Origin: Jiangella muralis
GTDB lineage: Bacteria; Actinomycetota; Actinomycetes; Jiangellales; Jiangellaceae
Length of the DNA stretch: 64,000 bases
Direction: 5' to 3'
Assembly: GCF_001270745.1 (NCBI RefSeq)
Contig: NZ_KQ434754.1
Span: forward strand, 1 to 64,000
The position numbers and the translations under genes are program-made. Shown piece after piece: positions 16,783 through 23,848 of the stretch (position 1 is its first letter; each line of letters begins with the position of its first letter). The notes beneath the pieces were generated by a model, which searched no databases, was not told the origin of the DNA, and was given only the letters and a program-made list of their open reading frames with translations.

Positions 16783-17610
16783 TCACTTGACGGCTCCGGC
16801 GGTCAGGCCGGTGACCAGCTGGCGTTGCAGGAACGCCACGACGAGCACGGCCGGCACCAGGACGATCACGACGGCGGCGCACAGCGGCCCCCACGCGATG
16901 CTCTGCTGCCCGATGAACGTCGACACGTGCACGGTGAGCGTCCGGGTGTCGCGGCCGCTCAGCACGATGGGGATGAGGAACTCGTTCCACGCGAACAGCG
17001 CGGTGAACACCGTGGCGCTGGCCACTCCGGCGCGGGACACCGGCAGCACGACGTGCAGCAGCAGCCGGAGCCGGCCACAGCCGTCGGCCATGGCCGCCTC
17101 CTCGATCTCGATCGGGACGCTGCGGATGAACGACGCCAGCACCAGCGTGGCGAACGGGGTCAGGAACGCCGCGTACACGACGACCAGGACGAGCGTGGTG
17201 TCGTACAGGCCGGCCGAGGAGACGACCGAGTACAGCGGGACCAGGAAGACGATGCCCGGCACCGCCTGCGCCAGCACGATGAGCAGGACGAACGCCGGCC
17301 GCCCGCGGGGGCGCAGCCGCACCAGTGCGTAGGCGGCCGGGAACGCGACGGCGATGGTCAGCAGCGTGGCCAGCGCGGTGACGGTGACGGACGTCGTCAC
17401 CGAGCCGATGAAGGCCCGGGAGCCGAGCAGCTCGCTGTAGTTGGACCAGACCGGCGAGTCCGGCAGCAGCGACGGCGGGTACGACTGCGCCTCGCGGGTG
17501 GTCTTCAGCGAGGTCAGGGCCGTCCAGAGGACCGGGGAGACGGCGATCGCCGCTGCCAGTGTCAGCACCAGCAGCCGGAGGGCACGTGGGACGAGCCGCC
17601 GGGCCGTCAT
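16783..17610 (-). CDS. Carbohydrate ABC transporter permease (MalG type)
   Basis: A 275-residue inner-membrane permease with six predicted helices. The cytoplasmic EAA loop that docks the ATPase is seen as EEAAMADGCGRLRLLLHVVLP at residues ~180-200 (family consensus EAA---G---------I-LP). It forms the membrane channel with the MalF-type partner encoded just upstream, overlapping by four bases. No ATPase gene exists in this operon; a shared MsmK/MsiK-type ATPase elsewhere would be needed, as is usual for actinobacterial sugar importers. Confidence 0.93.
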   Translation of the reverse strand: MTARRLVPRALRLLVLTLAAAIAVSPVLWTALTSLKTTREAQSYPPSLLPDSPVWSNYSELLGSRAFIGSVTTSVTVTALATLLTIAVAFPAAYALVRLRPRGRPAFVLLIVLAQAVPGIVFLVPLYSVVSSAGLYDTTLVLVVVYAAFLTPFATLVLASFIRSVPIEIEEAAMADGCGRLRLLLHVVLPVSRAGVASATVFTALFAWNEFLIPIVLSGRDTRTLTVHVSTFIGQQSIAWGPLCAAVVIVLVPAVLVVAFLQRQLVTGLTAGAVK

Positions 17611-18566
17611 GCGCGCATCATCCGGTTGAAGAACCAGTAGAACGGCAACGCAAGCACGGCCATGGCGACCGCCACCGCGCAGGCCCGGCCGAGCTGGAAG
17701 TTCACCATCGACTCCTGGTAGGCGAGCATCGAGAGGTTAACGGTGCTGTCGCCCGGGCCGCCGCGCGTGATGATGAAGACCAGGTCGAACATCCGGTAGT
17801 CCGCGGCCACCCGCAACGCCGCCGTCACGGCCAACACGGGCGCGATCGAGGGCAGCGTGATCCTGGTCAGCGTCCGCCACCGCCCGGCGCCGTCCAGCGC
17901 GGCCGCCTCGTACAGGTCGTCCGGGACGCCGACCAGCGCGGCCAGCAGCAACAGGGTCACGAACGGGATGTTGATCCACGAGTTGACGACGACGACGAGG
18001 CCCAGCGCGCCCCACGGGGTGCCCAGCAGGTTGGGCTGCCACGTGTCGTCGACGAGTGAGGCGATCCACCGCACCGCGCCCAGGTCCGGGTCGGCCACGA
18101 ACCGGAACACCAGCCCGACCGCGACCGGTGTCAGCATCATCGGCAGGCTGATCAGCGCACGCAGCGCGCCCTTGCCGTGCAACGGCTTGACCAGCAGCAG
18201 CGCCAACCCCAGCCCGATCGGCAACTGCACCACCACGCTCAGCACGATGACCAGCGTGGTGACCCGCAGCGCCGAGACGAAGTCCGGCGTGAACACCTCG
18301 GTGACATAGTTCTGCCAGCCGATGAACGACCGGGCCTCGAGCGACACCAGGTTCTCGTCGGTCAGCGAGGTGACCGCGGCGACCACCAGCGGCACACCGA
18401 CGGCGAACAGCAGCAGCGCCCAGGCCGGCGAGCTCAGCGCCAGGCCGGTCCAGCGGTCCCGGCGCGTCCGCCGGCCCCCGGTGCGGGGCGGCCGGCCGGC
18501 CCGGCGAGGTCGTTCGTCCGTCGTGTCGGCCGGGGCGGGCGGCGCCGGCATCGTCCTTCCAGCCAT
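17607..18566 (-). CDS. Carbohydrate ABC transporter permease (MalF/UgpA type)
   Basis: A 319-residue permease. After a ~45-residue arginine/proline-rich cytoplasmic head come six helices, with the EAA loop YEAAALDGAGRWRTLTRITLP at residues ~225-245. It pairs with the downstream MalG-type permease (overlap ATGA at 17607-17610). The binding-protein gene ends two bases before its start, so the three transport genes form one translational unit. Confidence 0.93.
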   Translation of the reverse strand: MAGRTMPAPPAPADTTDERPRRAGRPPRTGGRRTRRDRWTGLALSSPAWALLLFAVGVPLVVAAVTSLTDENLVSLEARSFIGWQNYVTEVFTPDFVSALRVTTLVIVLSVVVQLPIGLGLALLLVKPLHGKGALRALISLPMMLTPVAVGLVFRFVADPDLGAVRWIASLVDDTWQPNLLGTPWGALGLVVVVNSWINIPFVTLLLLAALVGVPDDLYEAAALDGAGRWRTLTRITLPSIAPVLAVTAALRVAADYRMFDLVFIITRGGPGDSTVNLSMLAYQESMVNFQLGRACAVAVAMAVLALPFYWFFNRMMRA

Positions 18567-18568
18567 GC

Positions 18569-19861
18569 TCAGCCGCAGTTCTCCGCGCCGGACATGATCG
18601 ACTCGACCTCGCTCTGTGCCGCCGCGAGCAGCGTCGCGGCGTCGGTCCCGTCCGCCGCCGCCGAGCTGAGCTGCACCGACAGCGCCGTGATGATCTCAGG
18701 CAGCTGCGTGATGTAGGGCAGGTGGCCGCCGTGCGCGGCGGCCTCCACCAGCGTCGGCAGGTACGGGATGGCCTCCAGGGCCGCCTGGTTCTCCAGCAGC
18801 GACTGCCGGGCCGGCGGAGGCGCGCCCTCCTCGATCAGCCGCTCCATCGAGTCGCGGCCGAGCGCGTACTCGAGGAACTCCCACGCGGTGTCCTGCGCGG
18901 CGGACTGCTCCCCGATGCCGATCAGCCAGCCGAACAGCAACGTGCTGCCGCCCTCGGCCATCGGCGGCAGCGTCATGTCGAAGCCGTCCACGATCTGCGA
19001 CTGCTCCGGGTCGCCGATGGTCGACCAGTACCCGGTGGCGTTGATCTGCTGGCCGACCTGGCCCTGCGCGAACGCCGTGGTCATCTCGTTGCCGCCGCCG
19101 TTGACCACGGTCGCCGGCGTGGTGTCGAGCAGCTCGAGGTAGGTCTCGGTCGCGGCGAGCGCCTGCGGCGTGTCCAGCGCCGGCGTGCAGGTGCCCGGCG
19201 CCAGCAGGCTGCCGCCGTGCAGGTAGATCGCCTCCAGCCAGTAGTAGCCGCCGATCTGCGCGCCGAACCCGGAGCCGTTGCCGGCGATCCCGGAGTCCTG
19301 CAGCGCCCGCGCGTTCGCGATGTACGACTCCCAGGTCGGCTCCGGCTCCAGGCCCAGGTCGGCGAAGAGGTCGGTGCGGTACCAGAGCACGTACGGCTCG
19401 GTGGACAACGGGATGCCGTAGGCCGTCCCGTCGTACCGGGCGTACTCGTTGACCTGCTCGGAGAAGTCGCCGGCGTCGTACGCCTCCGACGACTCCGTCC
19501 TCTCGCCGATGTCGGCCAGCGCCCCGGCCTCGACCAGCGCCGCCAGCATCGGGCTGTCGAACTGGATGACGTCGAAGCCCTGGCCGGATTGCCGGGCGCC
19601 GAGCAGGATCTGCGAGGTCAGCTGGTCGTACGGGATGTCGACGAACTCGACCGTCACGCCGGTCTCGTCCTCGAAGTCCGCCGCGATGGCCTGCAGTGCG
19701 GTCGCGCTGGGACTGGACGAGACGGCGATCGTGATGGAGTCGGCGGTCCCGGTCGAGTCCGCTCCGCCCCCGCCCCCACCGCACGCGACGAGCACCAACG
19801 ACACGGCCGCCACCCCGGCCACGCCGGCGCCCCGGCCCCAAGGAACACGCGTTGTCTGCAT
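18569..19861 (-). CDS. Extracellular sugar-binding lipoprotein (ABC family 1)
   Basis: A 430-residue solute-binding protein. The signal peptide ends in a lipobox (SLVLVACGGG), so the mature protein is lipid-anchored outside the membrane. Residues ~45-70 (ITIAVSSSPSATALQAIAADFEDETGVTVEFV, seen in shorter blocks) match family 1 sugar-binding proteins, as does the FDVIQFDSPMLAALVEAGAL region near 100. First gene of the eight-gene operon. It sets substrate specificity, but the sugar cannot be deduced. Its upstream region (19862-20040) is comparatively AT-rich for ~60 bases (AGTTTGTAG on the coding strand) and should hold the operon promoter and ROK operator. Confidence 0.93.
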   Translation of the reverse strand: MQTTRVPWGRGAGVAGVAAVSLVLVACGGGGGGADSTGTADSITIAVSSSPSATALQAIAADFEDETGVTVEFVDIPYDQLTSQILLGARQSGQGFDVIQFDSPMLAALVEAGALADIGERTESSEAYDAGDFSEQVNEYARYDGTAYGIPLSTEPYVLWYRTDLFADLGLEPEPTWESYIANARALQDSGIAGNGSGFGAQIGGYYWLEAIYLHGGSLLAPGTCTPALDTPQALAATETYLELLDTTPATVVNGGGNEMTTAFAQGQVGQQINATGYWSTIGDPEQSQIVDGFDMTLPPMAEGGSTLLFGWLIGIGEQSAAQDTAWEFLEYALGRDSMERLIEEGAPPPARQSLLENQAALEAIPYLPTLVEAAAHGGHLPYITQLPEIITALSVQLSSAAADGTDAATLLAAAQSEVESIMSGAENCG

Positions 19862-20044
19862 CAGGCACCCCTCTGACGTGAGGTAAAAAGTATGAGACGA
19901 CTACAAACTAGAGAAGCACATCCCGCAGACGCGCGCAACACCGTGCGATCGAGTGCCGGCGTGGGTGCGGCCGATGCGGCTCGCCGACGCTGCTCGCGCT
20001 CCTTCCGCGCTCTGCCTGCGGTCAGGACGGCACACGGCGCGGTG

Positions 20045-20077
20045 AGACGCCGGGGACGGCTCGGGGTCCCGGCGTCT
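20045..20077 (-). terminator. Strong hairpin downstream of the DinB gene
   Basis: AGACGCCGGG (20045-20054) pairs perfectly with 20068-20077 around a 13-base loop. It lies ~55 bases beyond the DinB stop at 20132. The remainder of 19862-20131 contains no convincing gene. Confidence 0.6.
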
Positions 20078-20131
20078 GCGAGGGGGTACGTCAGGCCGCG
20101 GAGTCCGCCGCCGATGAGAGGCGGGCTCCTC

Positions 20132-20695
20132 TCACGCCGTCGTCGGCTGCGGCGGGTCCTCGCCGACGAGGCCGTCGACGTTCTCGCGGAGGAGGTCGGC
20201 GTGCCCGGTGTGCCGGATGTAGTGCTCGACCGCGTCGACGAGGACGCGGCGCAGGTTGGGGTGATCGCCGGCCTCGGTCGTGAAGATCGACGGCTGGTCC
20301 AGGCCGCCGCCGTTCGCGAGCACCGTCGCCCAGGCCGCGCGTGACCGCTGCACCGACGCACGCCACAACGTGTACAGCTCGTCGGGGGTGTCGTTCGCCG
20401 CCGAGTGCCAGTCCCACTCGGGGTCGGCGTCGAAGTTCGCCTGCTTCCACGGCTCCGGCAGGTGCTCGCCGGTGAGGTACTCGGCGATGCGCAGGTCCTC
20501 GCACAACGCCACGTGCTTGACCAGCCCGCCGAGCGTCATGGCGGACGGCGGCAGCGGCTTGGCCAGCGCCGCGGCGTCGAGGCCGCCGCACTTCCAGGCG
20601 AACTGCGCCCGGGCGCGTTCGAGGGCGAACATCAGCATCTCGACCTCGTCGCCCGCCATCGACTCCTCGATGACGGTCAGGTCCTCTAGGTCCAT
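20132..20695 (-). CDS. DinB/DUF664 family protein
   Basis: A 187-residue protein of the DinB four-helix-bundle fold. Histidines expected to bind a metal are seen in LVKHVALCED (near residue 65) and in VEHYIRHTGHADLLRE (near 160), spaced as in family members. Many actinobacterial DinB proteins are thiol (mycothiol) transferases, so a thiol S-transferase is a reasonable guess; DUF664 members remain mostly untested. It is divergent from the WYL regulator, with paired palindromes in the 59-base gap, suggesting control by that regulator. Start ATG at 20695. Confidence 0.85.
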   Translation of the reverse strand: MDLEDLTVIEESMAGDEVEMLMFALERARAQFAWKCGGLDAAALAKPLPPSAMTLGGLVKHVALCEDLRIAEYLTGEHLPEPWKQANFDADPEWDWHSAANDTPDELYTLWRASVQRSRAAWATVLANGGGLDQPSIFTTEAGDHPNLRRVLVDAVEHYIRHTGHADLLRENVDGLVGEDPPQPTTA

Positions 20696-20715
20696 GGCAG
20701 GAACGCTAGAGTCGG

Positions 20716-20744
20716 TTCCGGACGTTCCGCTTCCGGATCCGGAA
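20716..20744. promoter_or_regulatory. Tandem palindromes in the DinB-WYL divergent promoter
   Basis: An exact 14-base palindrome TTCCGGATCCGGAA (20731-20744) sits one base after a related copy TTCCGGACGTTCCG (20716-20729). Placement between two divergent start codons is typical of an autoregulated operator. The binder is presumably the WYL regulator. Confidence 0.55.
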
Positions 20745-20754
20745 AGATCTTGCG

Positions 20755-21711
20755 ATGTCGCATGACACGAGCCCCACGGCGCGGGCGCTGCTCGCCCTGG
20801 AACTCATCCAGTCCGGCCCCGGCATCACGGCCGACCGGCTGGCCGACGCCCTGGGCGTCACCGAGCGGGCCGCCCGCCGCTACGTCGGCATCCTGCGCGA
20901 GGCCGGCCTGCCGATCGAGTCGGCCCGCGGCCCCTACGGCGGCTACCGGCTCGGCCGCGGCGTCCGGCTGCCGCCGCTGCTGTTCTCCGCCGCCGAGGTG
21001 CTCGGCCTGGTCATGGCCGTCCTCGACGGTCACCACGACGCCGCCGACGCTGCCGACCCGGTCGGCAGCGCGCTGGGCAAGCTGCTGCGGGCGCTGCCCG
21101 AGCCGATCGCCGAACAGGCCGAGGCGGTCCGGCGGACGACCGCCCCGGCACCGGACCGCGCGGCCGCCCGCCCCGACCCGTCGACCGCGACGACCCTCGT
21201 CCAGGCCTGCGCCGACCGCTGCCGCGTCCGCATCGGCTACCGCTCCGAGGCCGGCTCCGAGTGGACCGCCGACGTCGATCCGTGGGCCGTCGTCGTCCGG
21301 CACGGCCGCTGGTACCTGCTGTGCTGGTCGCACGGCGCCGACGCCCGGCGCGCGTACCGCATCGACCGCGTCACGTCGGTGTCCGTGCTGACGACGTCAT
21401 TCACACCGCCACCCGGTCTCGACGCCGTCGCCGAACTGGAGGCGCACCTGGCCCGCGGCTGGGAGTTCGACACCGAGGTGATCATCGAGGGCCCGCTGGA
21501 GAAGGTGCGGCCGTGCGTGGCGCCCATGCTCGGCACCCTCGAGCCGCTCGACGACGACACCACCCGGCTGACCGGCAGCACCAGCAACCCCTGGTGGTAC
21601 GCCGAGCAGCTGGCCCGGCTGCCGGTGCCGTTCCGGATCGTCGGCTGCGTGGAGCTGCGCCACACCGCCCGCGCCGTCGGCCGGCGCCTCGTCGACGCGT
21701 CCGGGCTGTAG
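20755..21711 (+). CDS. HTH/WYL-domain transcriptional regulator
   Basis: A 318-residue regulator. An HTH_11 winged helix is at residues ~8-60 (GITADRLADALGVTERAARRYVGIL, seen in parts), followed by GPYGGYRLGRGVRLPPLLF. The WYL domain spans ~140-215, with the ligand-sensing segment around GRWYLLCWSHGADARRAYRIDRV in short pieces (WYLLCW; YRIDR). A C-terminal WCX-like extension follows. WYL proteins sense nucleotides or nucleic-acid fragments and often control repair or stress genes. Divergent to the DinB gene. ATG at 20755 with a weak ribosome-binding site. Confidence 0.92.
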   Translation: MSHDTSPTARALLALELIQSGPGITADRLADALGVTERAARRYVGILREAGLPIESARGPYGGYRLGRGVRLPPLLFSAAEVLGLVMAVLDGHHDAADAADPVGSALGKLLRALPEPIAEQAEAVRRTTAPAPDRAAARPDPSTATTLVQACADRCRVRIGYRSEAGSEWTADVDPWAVVVRHGRWYLLCWSHGADARRAYRIDRVTSVSVLTTSFTPPPGLDAVAELEAHLARGWEFDTEVIIEGPLEKVRPCVAPMLGTLEPLDDDTTRLTGSTSNPWWYAEQLARLPVPFRIVGCVELRHTARAVGRRLVDASGL

Positions 21712-21816
21712 CGACCGCCGGTCGCGACCACCGCGTCCGGCCGGTAGCGGCCGCCGCATCAACCGGCCCGGCCGCGGGATCAACCGGCGGCGGCCGCCGT
21801 GGCGGAGGGTGGGTGG

Positions 21817-22992
21817 GTGGCCTCCCCGTCCCCGCGCGCCCAGCCGGCGCCGTCCGCCGTCCTGACCGACCGGCCCAGCTGGGCGCCCGTCGTCGCGCTC
21901 GCCGCCGGGATCGCGATGCTGGTCGCGAGCGAGTTCCTGCCGGCCGGCGTGCTGCCCGCGCTCGCGGCCGACGTCGGCGTCAGCGAAGGGGTCGCCGGCC
22001 TGGCCGTCGCGGCCACGGCGATCGCCGGCGCCCTCACCGCCCCGAGCATCGCCGTCGTGCTGCCGCGCGCCGACCGGCGCACCGTCCTCGTCGTCCTGCT
22101 GCTCGTCGGCGCGGCGGCGAACCTCGCGGTGGCGGTCGCGCCGAACTTCGCCGTCCTGCTGGCCGGCCGGCTGCTGCTCGGGGTGGCGATCGCCGGGTAC
22201 TGGTCGTTCGCGTTCGGCGCCGGACTGTATGCGGTGGGTGGGCGGGACCGGGCCGTGTCGTCGGCCATCGCGTTCGGGGTCAGCGTCGCGACCGTCGTGG
22301 GCGTGCCGGTCGGCGCCGTCGTCGGGGACGTGGTCGGCTGGCGGGCCGCGTTCGGCGGGGCCGCGGTGCTCGGCCTGCTGGCCGCCGCCGGGCTCGCTCG
22401 CGCGCTGCCGTCCGTCCCGGCGCACCCGGCCGCGGGCATCCGGATGCTGCGTCAGGCGCTCGGGCACCGCCGCCTGATGGCCGGGATCGGCTGCGTCGTG
22501 CTGGTGGCGTTCGGCAACTTCGCGGCGTACCCGTACATCCGCGTCGCCACTGAGGAACTGGACCCGGGCAGCACGACGTGGCTGCTGCTGGCCTGGGGCG
22601 TCGGCGGCGTCGCCGGGACGCTCGTGGCCGGTGCGGTCGCCGTCCGGCTGCGACTGCTCGCCGGGCTCGCACCGACACTGCTCGGCGTGAGCCTGCTTCT
22701 CGCGACGACCGACTCGCTACCGTGGCTGACGGTGGCGGTCGTGCTGTGGGGCTTCGCCTTCAACATGGTTCCCGTGGCGACCCAACTCTGGGTGGCGCGG
22801 GTCGAACCCGAACGCGTCGAGTCCGCGATGTCGTTGCAGGTCACCGCGTTCCAGGTCGCCATCACGATCGGCTCCGCGGCAGGCGGCGCCCTGCTCGACG
22901 CCTATGGCGTCGGAGTCCCGTTCGTCGTCGGCGCCGCCGCCGCCGTGGCTGCCGGGGTGGGGTTCGCGCTGCTGCGGATCCCGGCCCGCTGA
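21817..22992 (+). CDS. MFS exporter, DHA1 (AraJ/Cmx-like)
   Basis: A 12-helix major facilitator of about 391 residues. After a short cytoplasmic head, helix 1 contains IAMLVASEFLPAGVLPAL, a segment typical of DHA1 sugar/drug/nucleoside exporters, and the helix 4-5 region contains GRLLLGVAIAGYWSFAFG. A GTG at 21817 is favoured because GGAGGG lies seven bases upstream; a GTG at 21799 in frame is possible (six more residues). Likely a proton-coupled effluxer. The convergent AraC gene overlaps its 3' end. Confidence 0.88.
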   Translation: MASPSPRAQPAPSAVLTDRPSWAPVVALAAGIAMLVASEFLPAGVLPALAADVGVSEGVAGLAVAATAIAGALTAPSIAVVLPRADRRTVLVVLLLVGAAANLAVAVAPNFAVLLAGRLLLGVAIAGYWSFAFGAGLYAVGGRDRAVSSAIAFGVSVATVVGVPVGAVVGDVVGWRAAFGGAAVLGLLAAAGLARALPSVPAHPAAGIRMLRQALGHRRLMAGIGCVVLVAFGNFAAYPYIRVATEELDPGSTTWLLLAWGVGGVAGTLVAGAVAVRLRLLAGLAPTLLGVSLLLATTDSLPWLTVAVVLWGFAFNMVPVATQLWVARVEPERVESAMSLQVTAFQVAITIGSAAGGALLDAYGVGVPFVVGAAAAVAAGVGFALLRIPAR

Positions 22993-23802
22993 GCGGTCGC
23001 GCCACTGTTGCGGCGCGACGCCGTGCTGAGCGGAGAAGGCGCGGCTGAACGCCGCCACCGACCCGTACCCGACGGCGTACGCCACCTGCGTCACCGCCTG
23101 CCCGCCGACGCCGAGCCGCCGTCGCGCCTCCCACATCCGCACGTCGCGCAGCACCCGCATCGGGCTGCGGCCGGCGATACGGCGGAACCGGTCGGTCAGC
23201 GCCGAACGGGACAGGTGGACGAGGCCGGCCATGCGGTCCAGCGTCCACGCCTCCCCCGGGTGCGCCGCGAGAGCCGCCACCACCGTCGCGACCTGCTCGT
23301 CGCCGCCTGCTCCGTTCGCGCCCGAGGGCGCGTCCTCCAGCCAGGACGCCGTCATCGCGGCGCCGACCAGCCCCGCGTAGCTGGCCACGAACAGCGACGG
23401 GTGGCAACCGTCGTTGATGGGGCAGGTCATGACGAGGCCGGTGACGCCGCGGTGGCGGTCGCTGAACGCCGTCACCACCAGCGGGCTCGGCACCGGATGC
23501 GCCGGGACGACCAGCCGCAGGTCGGCGACGAGCACGAACGCCGGCTCCGTCGCCGCCACCCGGAACGCCGTCGTCCCATCCACATACACGGCGTCGCCCG
23601 CGTGCATCCGCCGCCGCCCCGCCGCCGTCTCGACGTCGATGGCCCCCTCCCAGACCAACGCCCACATCGACCCCGGCGCCTCGGCCAGCCGCTCAGCGGT
23701 GGCCAGCCGCACGCGGCGGACGGTGGACATTTCCCAGCGGGCCACCGCCCCGCCCGGGTCGGTGGACGCGGCCGGCTCCGGGCTCGGCAGGACTGCTGTC
23801 AC
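22717..23802 (-). CDS. AraC family regulator with cupin-type sensor domain
   Basis: The recognisable protein covers residues ~25-275: an N-terminal AraC cupin domain (MWALVWEGAIDVETAAG, then MHAGDAVYVDG), and two C-terminal helix-turn-helix motifs (WTLDRMAGLVHLSRSALTDRF and VTQVAYAVGYGSVAAFSRAF) ending at GVAPQQWRDRS. The reading frame does not stop there but continues ~88 codons through the 3' end of the convergent MFS gene to 22717; that tail looks like non-native antisense sequence. The start is uncertain: GTG at 23802, GTG at 23745 or ATG at 23730, none with a clear ribosome-binding site. The neighbouring MFS exporter is a plausible target. Confidence 0.72.
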   Translation of the reverse strand: MTAVLPSPEPAASTDPGGAVARWEMSTVRRVRLATAERLAEAPGSMWALVWEGAIDVETAAGRRRMHAGDAVYVDGTTAFRVAATEPAFVLVADLRLVVPAHPVPSPLVVTAFSDRHRGVTGLVMTCPINDGCHPSLFVASYAGLVGAAMTASWLEDAPSGANGAGGDEQVATVVAALAAHPGEAWTLDRMAGLVHLSRSALTDRFRRIAGRSPMRVLRDVRMWEARRRLGVGGQAVTQVAYAVGYGSVAAFSRAFSAQHGVAPQQWRDRSAGRDPQQREPHPGSHGGGGADDERDSDAIGVEQGAACRGADRDGDLERGDLQRHRGLDAFGFDPRHPELGRHGNHVEGEAPQHDRHRQPR

Positions 23803-23848
23803 AGACAGGCCAGCCGCCCCGCGCGGTCCGGTTATTCCCGGCGGCGCC

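Noticed and set aside
16783-19861. Missing ATPase as evidence of a broken sugar transporter
   Set aside because: Actinobacterial sugar importers commonly share one MsiK/MsmK-type ATPase encoded elsewhere.
19862-20131. A + strand gene in the gap before the DinB gene
   Set aside because: The open frame there crosses a strong hairpin and the DinB coding region and shows no ribosome-binding site or domain.
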